Source: Pedobacter zeae
GTDB lineage: Bacteria > Bacteroidota > Bacteroidia > Sphingobacteriales > Sphingobacteriaceae
Direction of reading: 5' to 3'
DNA: 64,000 nt
Assembly (NCBI RefSeq): GCF_014196715.1
Contig: NZ_JACIEF010000005.1
Coordinates: 1 to 64,000 of the forward strand
Shown here: one piece after another, positions 17,025 to 25,595 of the stretch
Layout of the letters: each line of letters starts with the position of its first letter
How positions within the stretch are numbered: position 1 is the stretch's first letter
Position numbers and translations under genes: made by a program
Notes under the pieces: generated by a model
The model's input: only the letters and a program-made list of their open reading frames with translations
Databases searched by the model: none
What the model was told of the DNA's origin: nothing

Positions 17025-18725
17025 CTAGATATTCTTTTTCTTTAGTTCCTTTACTGCGTAATCGGCAGCGCGCGCTGTTAGCGCCATAAATGTTAGCGAT
17101 GGGTTTTGACAAGCAATAGAAGGCATACACGATCCATCGGTTACAAAAACGTTATTAACTTCGTGCATCTGGTTCCATTTGTTCAGTACAGAAGTTTTCG
17201 GATCGTTACCCATCCTTGCGGTACCCATTTCGTGGATCGCCATACCCGGATAACAACCATTATCGTAAGTCTTGATGTTTTTCATGCCTGCTTTTTCCAG
17301 CATTTCAGCAGCATCGTTCATCATATCCACACGCATTTTTTTCTCATTTTCCTTGTATTCGCAATCTATCGCCAATACGGGTTGTCCCCACTTGTCTTTT
17401 TTGCTGTGGTCGATATAAACCTTGTTTTCGTAGTATGGAAGCATTTCTCCGAAGCCACCTAATCCCATCGTCCATTTTCCCGGAGTAGTCATTTTTTGTT
17501 TCAGGTCTGCACCAAATGATAACTCGGCAACATCACTTTGCCAGTTGCTTCTGCTCGCACCGCCCTGATAACCGAAGCCTCGTAAGTAATCGCGTTTATC
17601 GTTACCGATATTCTGATATCTTGGCACATAAATTCCATTTGCACGGCGACCATAAGTGTATCTGTCGTCAAAGCCTTCTGCTTCGCCTGATGCACCGCAA
17701 CGGAAATGGTGATCCATTAAATTGTGGCCCAGCTGCCCGCTGCCATTGCCCAGTCCGTTTGGATGTGCTTCTGATGTAGAGTTTAATAAAATGAATGTCG
17801 AACCTAGCGTAGAACCGTTTACAAAAACAATTTTGGCGTAAAACTCCATCGTTTTGTTGGTTTGGGCATCAATTACCATTACCCCTTTAGCTTTTTTGGT
17901 ATCTTTATCGTAAATGATATGATTAACGATAGAATATGGCCTTAATGTTAAACGTTTGGTAGCCATAGCAGCAGGCAGGGTAGAAGATTGCGTACTGAAA
18001 TAAGCACCGAACGGACAGCCTCTGCTGCACAGGTTCCTGTACTGGCAGTTGCCCCGGCCTTTATGCGGAACAGTAAGGTTGGCCACACGGCCAATCATCA
18101 TAATCCGTTCTCTTTTATAATGTTCTTCTATACGTTTTTTTACCGATTTTTCTACAATGTTTAGATCCATTGGAGGTAAGAACTGCCCATCAGGACAGGT
18201 TGGCCAGTTTTCGTTGGAACCGCTTATGCCTGCAAAACGCTCGGCATAATCATACCAGGGTGAAAGTTCTGCATAACGAATTGGCCAGTCGTTTCCGTGG
18301 CCATCTCTTGCATTATCTTCGAAGTTATGATCGCTTAAGCGATAGCTTTGGCGGCCCCACATTAATGATTTACCACCAACGTGGAAACCACGGTACCAGT
18401 CGAAACGCTTATCTTCGGTATACGGACATTCTAAATCGTTCACCCACCATTTTTCGTTCGCTTCCTGGTAAGGGTAATCTCTTTTCTGTACCGGGTGGGT
18501 ACGTTTTTGCTCTTCGGTTAATCGGCCTGCATGTTTAAAATCCCATGGATTTTTCATAGCATTTTCGTAACCGGTAATGTGCTCAATGTTCATCCCTCTT
18601 TCGAGCATTAAAACACGTAAGCCTTTTTCGGTAAGTTCTTTTGCAGCCCAGCCGCCACTAATCCCCGATCCTATAACAATAGCATCGTAAGTATTTTCTG
18701 CTTTTAAATTTGTATTTAAATTCAT
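17025..18725 (-). CDS. GMC-family FAD sugar dehydrogenase, large subunit
   Basis: A 566-aa flavoprotein of the GMC oxidoreductase family, of the type found in glucoside 3-dehydrogenase and gluconate 2-dehydrogenase. The FAD loop GSGISG is at residues 19-24 and the ribose-binding Glu is in LMLERG. A Cys-rich segment NLCSRGCPFG is typical of this branch. The C-terminal catalytic His and Asn lie in HEMGTARMG and CQNPSLTF. It has no signal of its own; it is probably carried out with the Tat-type small subunit encoded 25 bases upstream. I infer oxidation of a sugar hydroxyl, likely C3, with electrons passed to cytochrome c. Confidence 0.92.
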   Translation of the reverse strand: MNLNTNLKAENTYDAIVIGSGISGGWAAKELTEKGLRVLMLERGMNIEHITGYENAMKNPWDFKHAGRLTEEQKRTHPVQKRDYPYQEANEKWWVNDLECPYTEDKRFDWYRGFHVGGKSLMWGRQSYRLSDHNFEDNARDGHGNDWPIRYAELSPWYDYAERFAGISGSNENWPTCPDGQFLPPMDLNIVEKSVKKRIEEHYKRERIMMIGRVANLTVPHKGRGNCQYRNLCSRGCPFGAYFSTQSSTLPAAMATKRLTLRPYSIVNHIIYDKDTKKAKGVMVIDAQTNKTMEFYAKIVFVNGSTLGSTFILLNSTSEAHPNGLGNGSGQLGHNLMDHHFRCGASGEAEGFDDRYTYGRRANGIYVPRYQNIGNDKRDYLRGFGYQGGASRSNWQSDVAELSFGADLKQKMTTPGKWTMGLGGFGEMLPYYENKVYIDHSKKDKWGQPVLAIDCEYKENEKKMRVDMMNDAAEMLEKAGMKNIKTYDNGCYPGMAIHEMGTARMGNDPKTSVLNKWNQMHEVNNVFVTDGSCMPSIACQNPSLTFMALTARAADYAVKELKKKNI

Positions 18726-18750
18726 GATGTTTTGTAGTTGTTGTTAGGAA

Positions 18751-19335
18751 TTAGGTTGCCCAAGATCTTTGGCCAGGTTTTAAAGGCGCATTGCCATCAT
18801 ACCGGCCCGGAATAAGCACATATTCACGTGCTTTGGTACAACCTATTTCTGAAGAATAGTAGCCAAGTAAAGTTAAATCTCTTGCAGTGACAAAAAAGTA
18901 GGCTAAATCTTTATTTTCTTCTGATTTGCTTTCTTTTTGAGCAAGTGCGATTGCCCTTAAATCGATCATAAGTTTCTTACGTTCAGCTGGCGTTAAGGTG
19001 ATATAACTTTTTCCGAAATCTTTCATTGACTTTGCCTGAAGATCTTTGAAGCCCTGAGCAAATGAGGCTTGCATCGTTGCAGGGTAACAATCTTTCATCA
19101 TCATTGGAATAAACTTCCCTAAGCCCGCAGCTTTAGCACCGGCAGATGATTTGGTCGTCGGGACAATAATATCGGCAAATTCTGCAAAAATCTTCTCGTC
19201 TTCTAACGAATAGAGGACAAAGTTCTTCTCGTTTTCCGGTAAGGTAAAACTTTCAAATAAAACGCCCATTGTACTGGCTGAGATTGCTCCTCCCAGCAAA
19301 AATGCAACGTTTTTGAGTGCTTCTCTTCTGTGCAT
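18751..19335 (-). CDS. Gluconate 2-dehydrogenase subunit 3 family protein
   Basis: A 194-aa small subunit of the gluconate_2-dh3 family with an N-terminal Arg-Arg signal (HRREALKNVAFLLGGA), so it probably enters the Tat pathway and hauls the GMC subunit with it. The family core is visible in EKIFAEFADIIVPTTKSSAGAK and in the Cys-containing LLGYYSSEIGCTKARE. These proteins are required partners of GMC sugar dehydrogenases such as lactose or glucoside 3-dehydrogenase. It is first of the GMC pair, with 25 bases between the genes. About 280 bases of AT-rich DNA precede it. Confidence 0.92.
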   Translation of the reverse strand: MHRREALKNVAFLLGGAISASTMGVLFESFTLPENEKNFVLYSLEDEKIFAEFADIIVPTTKSSAGAKAAGLGKFIPMMMKDCYPATMQASFAQGFKDLQAKSMKDFGKSYITLTPAERKKLMIDLRAIALAQKESKSEENKDLAYFFVTARDLTLLGYYSSEIGCTKAREYVLIPGRYDGNAPLKPGQRSWAT

Positions 19336-19614
19336 CGTTGTTATGATTTTATATATTGGTTACTTATGTGTTGAATGAGTAATATTAGAAAAAATATAAT
19401 GGAAAGAATAACTTTTTTGAATTAATTTATCGGCATGCAATGCGATTGTTACTGAATAGAATTATTCTAAATAAGTATTAATTTCTTACTTCATTGCAAT
19501 TTAAACTGTGTTTTTTTGCCGGTTTTACTTGGTGTAAAAAATACATTTAGTAAAAGTAATCCTATTATTTATAAATAAATCACAAAACACCAGTTTTTTA
19601 GGGCGAATACCTGC
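19336..19614. other. AT-rich intergenic region, likely promoter of the GMC gene block
   Basis: 279 bases between the isomerase-fold gene and the small-subunit gene. I found no gene, no word array and no perfect TAnnTTTG box on the minus strand. Its AT-richness and size suit a regulatory region for the GMC block, but no specific site can be named. Confidence 0.4.
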
Positions 19615-20520
19615 TTAAATCAGATTTCTTTTAATGTAATTATAACTTTCGGCAATACTCTCATATGGCGCTTTTTTGATGATATCCTGTTCCGTAAAAA
19701 TATAATCGACTCCAGCCAGTTTCGAAGCAGCAAAAATGCTCTTGAAATCTATCCTGCCAGAACCCACTTCCACGAACACCGCTTTATCTGCTTTATCCAT
19801 ATCCTTAACATGGAACATTTTATAACGGCCCGGATTTTTCCTGAACATATCGACCGGGTTTAAACCGGCATTTACTGCCCAAAAAATATCGAGTTCAAAA
19901 CCCACCAGCCTAGTATCGGTTTCGGTGAGCAGGATTTCGTAGCCTGTGGCGCCATTGCCCTGATCTTTAAATTCGAAGTTATGGTTGTGGTAAGCCAGTT
20001 TTAAGCCCGCTTTTTGGCAAAGTTCGGCTGCCTGATTAAATTTTGCAGCCATGCGTTTATAATCATCCAATGTTCCGTTGGCCCTGATATCGGTGGGTAA
20101 TGCAGGAATAACAAAATATTGCTGGCCAACAGTGGCTGCTGTTTCGATATGCGATTTTAATATTTTATCGTCGCCCGATGATAAAAATTCCGTTACGTTA
20201 TAATGGCCACTGGGAGAGGTGAGGCCATTTGCTTTTAATAGGGAATCAAAGTCTTTTGCTTTCAAGCCCCAAAAACCACTCACTTCGTATTTTCCCGGGT
20301 AGCCATAATAGGTTTCTACCTGGCTATAACCGATTTTGGCTACTTCTTCTATTGTTGCCTTTACATCAGCTGTTAATTGTTCCCTTAAAGTGAAGAGACC
20401 GATCCCGATTTTTGAAATTTTAGCAGGGGCTGCTAAAACTTTTGTTACGAATGGTGGAGCCAAAAAAGCTGCTGCACCAGCCAGGCTTACTTTTTGTAAA
20501 AATGATCTTCTTGTTGTCAT
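19615..20520 (-). CDS. Tat-exported sugar isomerase/epimerase-fold protein (paralog 3)
   Basis: A 301-aa exported TIM barrel of the same group as the pair at 7.8-9.6 kb, with Tat motif TTRRSFLQKVSLAGAAAF. The metal-site segments YHNHNFEF, FELDIFWAV, MFHVKDMD and FTEQD are kept. Differences from its paralogs include an insertion YYGYPGKYEVSG near residue 70. It follows the TonB receptor gene but is separated from it by a strong hairpin at 20539-20562, so part of its transcription may come from read-through. Its probable substrate is a periplasmic keto sugar, by analogy. Confidence 0.88.
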   Translation of the reverse strand: MTTRRSFLQKVSLAGAAAFLAPPFVTKVLAAPAKISKIGIGLFTLREQLTADVKATIEEVAKIGYSQVETYYGYPGKYEVSGFWGLKAKDFDSLLKANGLTSPSGHYNVTEFLSSGDDKILKSHIETAATVGQQYFVIPALPTDIRANGTLDDYKRMAAKFNQAAELCQKAGLKLAYHNHNFEFKDQGNGATGYEILLTETDTRLVGFELDIFWAVNAGLNPVDMFRKNPGRYKMFHVKDMDKADKAVFVEVGSGRIDFKSIFAASKLAGVDYIFTEQDIIKKAPYESIAESYNYIKRNLI

Positions 20521-20538
20521 GATGTTTTAGAATTAAAA

Positions 20539-20562
20539 AAACCGGAGTGTAAACTCCGGTTT
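20539..20562 (-). terminator. Terminator or attenuator after the TonB receptor gene
   Basis: A perfect 10-bp stem (AAACCGGAGT / ACTCCGGTTT) with a 4-base loop, 5 bases past the receptor stop and followed by TTTT on the minus strand. It separates the receptor from the downstream catabolic genes. Confidence 0.82.
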
Positions 20563-20567
20563 ACCTG

Positions 20568-23498
20568 TTAGAATGAATAAGCTAATGATCCCCAGAAGGT
20601 ACGTTGAAGTAATGTTCTGCCAATCATTAATTGACCAGGGGTAACGGTAGAGAAATCTCTGAACTGATCTCCCCGAACATCGCCCTCTGTCAACACTTTT
20701 GCATTTAACAAGTTGTCTGCCCAAAATCGTATTGAAATCTTTTTAGTAAAATTGTACCCTGCACCGGCTTTCATTACCACATAACCTGGTAACTCGTAAC
20801 TTTCGCTGGGTGAAGTGAAACGGCTGCCCACATAATTTGCTGCCACATATAAATTAAAGTTTTTATGATCGTAGTTAGCGCCAAGTTCGGTGTTGAGTAC
20901 AGGAACGCGTTCGGTCCTGTTGCCCGTGAAGCTGTAGATGCGGTTGCCAAATTCGGCCGCTACAGCAGCATTGCCACTGGTATTTGCTTCATAATCGGTG
21001 TATTTGGAGTCTTGTAATGTTCCGGTTAAACGTAAGCTTAGCGGCTTAGCAATTTTGTATGAAACTTCATACTCGGCACTCCAGGTGCGGGTAGAGCCAA
21101 ATGCTACCAATGCCTGCAAACCTGAGGCAACCGTTGGAACATTAATGGTTAACGATGTATTTTTAATTGCGGAGTAACTTCCTGAAGCAAAGATCGCCAG
21201 GTTGTTTTTAGCATATTTAAAACCAATTTCACCTAAATAAACAGGGCGTTTTTTGATGTTTGCCGCATTATAGGCGGATGCATTATAATCGCCAATATTT
21301 GGAGCGTTATAAGCTTTTGTAGCCCTGGCAAAAATACTTGATGTAGCGCTTATTTTGTAGTTGGCGCCTACAGAAGCGGCCCAATTGGTTAAAGTTTCAT
21401 CATAATGCGTGTAACCTAAAATTGTAGGAGTTGCGCTGGCGGTGGTATTAACCGTACCATTTGCATTTAGTGCATAATAAGGCCGGTCGCCCTTAACATT
21501 CTGATTGTCAATTCTGGCACCGATATCTAAACGCCATTTTTCGGATATTTTAATTTCATCGCCTGCATAAGCAGATAGTGTCCTGGTATCACCAATAAAA
21601 GTATTTTTGGTTTGGATGGTACGCTCTGCCGCCGTTGGCGATTGTAGTAAAATGCTTGGATGTTCTTTAAATTCGGTGTATGAACGGAAAGCATAACGTA
21701 AATCATCCCTGTTATACTGGTGGATGCCTAATCCGATATTAAGGCTATGGTTTTTTACTTTTTTTCTTAAATCCAGGTAATCCACAATCTGCACATCGCT
21801 GTTAATCTGTCCCTGTGCGTTAGAGGTAATTACATAATCTCCGGCTACAAAAGGCGCTACAGAACCTCCCGGATAATAATAAGGTGTTGCTGCTGTTCTC
21901 GCTACTATCCCAGCAGGGGCTGTATAAGTAGAATTAGTATGTGTATTTTGGTAACGGAAATTGTTAACAATTTGCCAACCGTTATCGGTTAAGTAGTTGA
22001 ATTGGAAACCACCTGAACCTAATTTGGTGTGGATCCCATCTGTTAAACTAAAATTATGGCTCCCATTGGTAGGATCATTATAACTCCAATCGGTTTGAAT
22101 CGGCGTAATTGATTGCGTTGCCATATTATAATCGCGGTAAGTTGTTGGTTTCCCGGTACCATCATAAGGATAATAACTTGTTAGTAAGAACTGAACCTTA
22201 TCATTCAGGTATTTACCATATACCCTGATAAAGCCTTTGTTGTTCTTAAAATTGAAAGTGATGTTGCCTTTAATCTGTCCACCCTCATTAGCCGGTTTAA
22301 AACCCTGGTCTACCACACCGTTATCAGTACGGTAAAAACCACCGATATTGTATTTGATCTGGTCGTTTATTTTGCCCCCTGTGTTGCCATCAAAACGGTA
22401 CAGACCTTGCGAAAAACCTGTTGTAAACTTGAACTGGCCATACTGTTTATCTGCTCCCACGTAACTGATGTTATTTACTACAGCACCAGGAGTATTGGCC
22501 TGAACAATTGAGGCATTCCCCCCTCTGATGGCTTCAATGTTCTGAATGGTTAAATCGGTTTTGTAATATTGATCTACGGATGGGTTAGTATTGAAACCTG
22601 TTGGTAAGAGTGGTAGGCCATCTTCTTGTATGCCTAAGAAAATATAACCGCCCTGTTGTGGAAAGCCCCTTACCCAAACATTGCCCGGACCGTCGCCACC
22701 TGTACTTTCTACAGTGAGGCCTGGTATAGCCTTTAGTAAATCGGTGCTGTTTAAAGGTGCCCTGTTGGTGATGTCTTTATTGCTTACAGAGGTTAGGGCC
22801 ACACTGCTTTCCAGTTTTTTCTTGGGGTTACCGCCGGTAACCATCACACTTTCTAACTGCAGATTATCTTCTGATAGGGTGATGCTCAGGTTTTCGTCGG
22901 CATTGCCTGGAGAAAGATTTACTTCTTTGGAGATGAAACCAACATAGCGTACAATTAAAATACGGCTATCTACCGTTAAGCCTTTTAAAGCAAAAGCGCC
23001 ATTTTCGTCGGTGGTAGTACCGATAGATTTTCCTTTTACGGTAACTGAAACACCTGGAAGGGGATTACCTTTACTATCGGTTACTTTTCCGGTTACAATG
23101 CCTTCGAAGGCCTTTAAGAGCTCGAGGTTGTTATTAGCGGGAATAGAATAGAGCAAAATCTGATCTTTAACTATTCTATATCCCACGTCATAACGTTTTA
23201 GCGAATTCTCAAGAAAGTATTTAAGTTTTTGGTTTACAACGTTAATGGAAACTTTACGGCCTGAATTTATTAGCTGTGGACTGTAAACAAACTTCACATT
23301 GGCCAGTTGCTCTGTTTTTTCAATGATGGTTTTAATATCGGTTTGATCTGCTTTGATCGAAATGGGCGTATTCAAAAAGTCCTGTGCGCCCACATGATTT
23401 GCAAATGCAGCACAGGTAAAAATTATTATTGCAAGTATTTGGTAAATCGAAACTTTCATTGCATATATCGCCAGCGAAATAAGTTGATTTTTTTTCAT
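20568..23498 (-). CDS. TonB-dependent outer-membrane receptor with STN signalling domain
   Basis: A 976-aa outer-membrane importer. After a signal peptide it has an STN domain (about residues 45-110), a carboxypeptidase-regulatory-like domain (FEGIVTGKVTDSKGNPLPGV onward), a plug domain (MVTGGNPKKKLESS) and a 22-strand-type barrel ending in aromatic AYSF. There is no SusD partner beside it, so it resembles FecA-type transducers rather than SusC. FecR and an ECF sigma factor lie immediately upstream, the classical surface-signalling order. It likely imports the substrate of the oxidative genes downstream, but a siderophore cannot be excluded from sequence. Confidence 0.92.
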   Translation of the reverse strand: MKKNQLISLAIYAMKVSIYQILAIIIFTCAAFANHVGAQDFLNTPISIKADQTDIKTIIEKTEQLANVKFVYSPQLINSGRKVSINVVNQKLKYFLENSLKRYDVGYRIVKDQILLYSIPANNNLELLKAFEGIVTGKVTDSKGNPLPGVSVTVKGKSIGTTTDENGAFALKGLTVDSRILIVRYVGFISKEVNLSPGNADENLSITLSEDNLQLESVMVTGGNPKKKLESSVALTSVSNKDITNRAPLNSTDLLKAIPGLTVESTGGDGPGNVWVRGFPQQGGYIFLGIQEDGLPLLPTGFNTNPSVDQYYKTDLTIQNIEAIRGGNASIVQANTPGAVVNNISYVGADKQYGQFKFTTGFSQGLYRFDGNTGGKINDQIKYNIGGFYRTDNGVVDQGFKPANEGGQIKGNITFNFKNNKGFIRVYGKYLNDKVQFLLTSYYPYDGTGKPTTYRDYNMATQSITPIQTDWSYNDPTNGSHNFSLTDGIHTKLGSGGFQFNYLTDNGWQIVNNFRYQNTHTNSTYTAPAGIVARTAATPYYYPGGSVAPFVAGDYVITSNAQGQINSDVQIVDYLDLRKKVKNHSLNIGLGIHQYNRDDLRYAFRSYTEFKEHPSILLQSPTAAERTIQTKNTFIGDTRTLSAYAGDEIKISEKWRLDIGARIDNQNVKGDRPYYALNANGTVNTTASATPTILGYTHYDETLTNWAASVGANYKISATSSIFARATKAYNAPNIGDYNASAYNAANIKKRPVYLGEIGFKYAKNNLAIFASGSYSAIKNTSLTINVPTVASGLQALVAFGSTRTWSAEYEVSYKIAKPLSLRLTGTLQDSKYTDYEANTSGNAAVAAEFGNRIYSFTGNRTERVPVLNTELGANYDHKNFNLYVAANYVGSRFTSPSESYELPGYVVMKAGAGYNFTKKISIRFWADNLLNAKVLTEGDVRGDQFRDFSTVTPGQLMIGRTLLQRTFWGSLAYSF

Positions 23499-23691
23499 AA
23501 ATTTGGTTATTGTTCATTAAATGATTGGATTTATTGGACATAGAAATACCATGAATACATTTCTGATGTATTTAACTCGCCGGCAATGCCCCCCATTGTC
23601 GGCTTTGTTTTTTAGAAAAATATTATGGAAAATAGAGCCGTATTACGGGCTGTTGGTGTTGTGGTTCTTTTTCATCATATTTTATATTTGG

Positions 23692-24711
23692 TTAGTTTTT
23701 GGAAACCACAATGCGGGTTCCCTGGATAGAATATTTGCTTGATAGGGTTCCGCAGATCAGGTCGAGCTGCTCATACAGCCCTTTCTTGCTTAAATCTCCG
23801 GTAAAAGTATAGGTAGAAATCTGTTCGTTATCCGATTTTATCTCAATGCCATATGCTTCAGATAAGGTCTTGAAAATTTCCTGAACGCTTTCCTCTTTAA
23901 AGTTATAACTCAAACTGCTTGGTATGTTATAAGCTTCGGCCAGCGGAATGGGATTGCTTACCAATGTTTTATTTAAATGATGTTCAGAAAAAACACCTTT
24001 TTGATTTGGCGTAAGCAGAATCGGTTCAGCCAATTTTTTTTTAGAGAAATCAAATAATGAACTTTTTTGATTTTCTTCAACATGTACTTTCCCGGTCCTA
24101 ACCGCAACCTGGGCTGGCAGGTTATCTGTAGCCGATTTAACCAAGAAACTGGTGCCCAAAACCCGAACGACCAATTTTTGATTGTATACCAAAAATGGTT
24201 TTTTGGGGTTTTTACTCACTGAAAAGAATGCATCTCCTTTTAGGTATACCGTTCTTTTATTGGCCGCAAAAACTTTAGGGTAAATAATGGTTGCTTTTGG
24301 TTTAAGGGCTACAGTACTTTTATCGCTTAGTGCAATCACCACGTTTTGATTGCTTTCATTGGTTTTGCTGATCAGGTTTAAATCAACATTTTCGTCTAAG
24401 AAAGATTGTTCTGCGTGGTTGTAGTTAACTAAATATAATCCGGCAATAAAAAAGGCCACAACAATCGAAGCTGCAATGACAACTTTTGGCCAAAGCCATT
24501 TAATTTTTAAGGTAGTTGCCGGCCTGCGTTCAATGGTATTGATGTGTTGCCAGGCGTTCCTCTGCATTTCTTCCAATGCCATTGAAGGCAGGTCTTTAAA
24601 ATTCCTGCTGTTAAGATTATGATACCATTGATCAACCCAAAGCTTTTCGGCTTCGGTACAATCCCCGCTTTCGTAACGGCTGAGTAAATCGTAAAATGAT
24701 TTCTGATCCAT
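23692..24711 (-). CDS. FecR family anti-sigma factor
   Basis: A 339-aa single-pass inner-membrane protein. The cytoplasmic N-terminal part (about 1-75) has the CTEAEKLWVDQWY segment that binds the sigma factor. One membrane helix follows (VVIAASIVVAFFIAGLYLV), then a periplasmic FecR domain (residues about 120-215) and a C-terminal DUF4974 domain with LSYNFKEESVQEIFKTLS. It relays occupancy of the STN-type receptor to the sigma factor encoded 105 bases upstream. The order sigma, FecR, receptor is standard for Bacteroidota. Confidence 0.94.
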   Translation of the reverse strand: MDQKSFYDLLSRYESGDCTEAEKLWVDQWYHNLNSRNFKDLPSMALEEMQRNAWQHINTIERRPATTLKIKWLWPKVVIAASIVVAFFIAGLYLVNYNHAEQSFLDENVDLNLISKTNESNQNVVIALSDKSTVALKPKATIIYPKVFAANKRTVYLKGDAFFSVSKNPKKPFLVYNQKLVVRVLGTSFLVKSATDNLPAQVAVRTGKVHVEENQKSSLFDFSKKKLAEPILLTPNQKGVFSEHHLNKTLVSNPIPLAEAYNIPSSLSYNFKEESVQEIFKTLSEAYGIEIKSDNEQISTYTFTGDLSKKGLYEQLDLICGTLSSKYSIQGTRIVVSKN

Positions 24712-24816
24712 GATGAATAATATTTGGCTTTATATATACCAGTAACACAATGGGGGTGAAGCCCTAAACGGAAACATTAAAAAAAACTAATTATTTTATA
24801 ACTAATTGGTAATCAA

Positions 24817-25377
24817 CTATAAAAAGGTGTAAAAATTTTTAATGTATTCTTTTATTCTTTTAATGGAGCGGGTGATGTGGTACTCTACAGCTTTTTCGGT
24901 AATGTTTAAACCGGCCGCGATGTCTTTGGTAGATTGATGTTTATAACGGCTCAACCTGAAAACTTCCTGTGTTTTTTCAGGCAATGAGTTAATGCTTTCT
25001 TCTATAATGGAAGTTAAATCATGAAGGTCGATAAGGTTGGCAGTATCCTGATGGTTTTCTGAATAGGTAAGTGTTTGATATTCCATGTACCTGTTTTCCA
25101 TTACCAAACTGCGGATGTGATTGATTAAGCTTAACTTTAATGCGCCAAATAAATAGGCCTGCAGGTTATTGATCTTTAAATCCTGCCGTTTTTCCCAAAG
25201 CGAAATAAAAATATTCTGAACAAGTTCTTCCGCAATTACGCGGTCGCCCGTTTTCTTATAGGCGGCATAAAGCAGTTCCTTGCTAAAAGTAAAATATATT
25301 TTTTCGTAAGCCTGCTTATCGCCCTGTTTTAGGCGATTAAGTAAATCTTCAGATTGGTAAGGCTCAAAAGGAGTCAT
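24817..25377 (-). CDS. ECF sigma factor, FecI/Bacteroidota type
   Basis: A 186-aa RNA polymerase sigma-70 family factor. Region 2 (VIAEELVQNIFISLWEKR) and region 4 with its helix-turn-helix (KHQSTKDIAAGLNITEKAVEYH) are both evident. It is controlled by the adjacent FecR protein and probably drives the TonB receptor gene and perhaps the oxidative operon. An imperfect -7 box (TACTTTCG on the minus strand at 25401-25408) lies 23 bases before the start. Divergent from the threonine dehydrogenase gene, with 218 bases between. Confidence 0.95.
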   Translation of the reverse strand: MTPFEPYQSEDLLNRLKQGDKQAYEKIYFTFSKELLYAAYKKTGDRVIAEELVQNIFISLWEKRQDLKINNLQAYLFGALKLSLINHIRSLVMENRYMEYQTLTYSENHQDTANLIDLHDLTSIIEESINSLPEKTQEVFRLSRYKHQSTKDIAAGLNITEKAVEYHITRSIKRIKEYIKNFYTFL

Positions 25378-25570
25378 TGATTTGGTTATTCGGCGTGTAA
25401 CGAAAGTAAATGTAATAAAATTAATATGGAAAGTTTCGTTAGCCTTTCATAGTTTTCAATTTATGCAATCTGAAAATCTGCTATGCGGTGAGTATATAAG
25501 CCTTTTAGGCAATTAACCGGTTAAGCTCTTCTTATCTATAAAAATTTTATCTCCTTTTAGGTCATTTTTT

Positions 25571-25578
25571 TACCTTTG
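25571..25578 (+). promoter_or_regulatory. -7 box of the threonine dehydrogenase gene
   Basis: TACCTTTG, a perfect TAnnTTTG match, 17 bases before the ATG at 25596, giving a short leader. I see no convincing TTTG box at the usual upstream distance. Confidence 0.65.
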
Positions 25579-25595
25579 CTCAATCTCAAAAAAAT

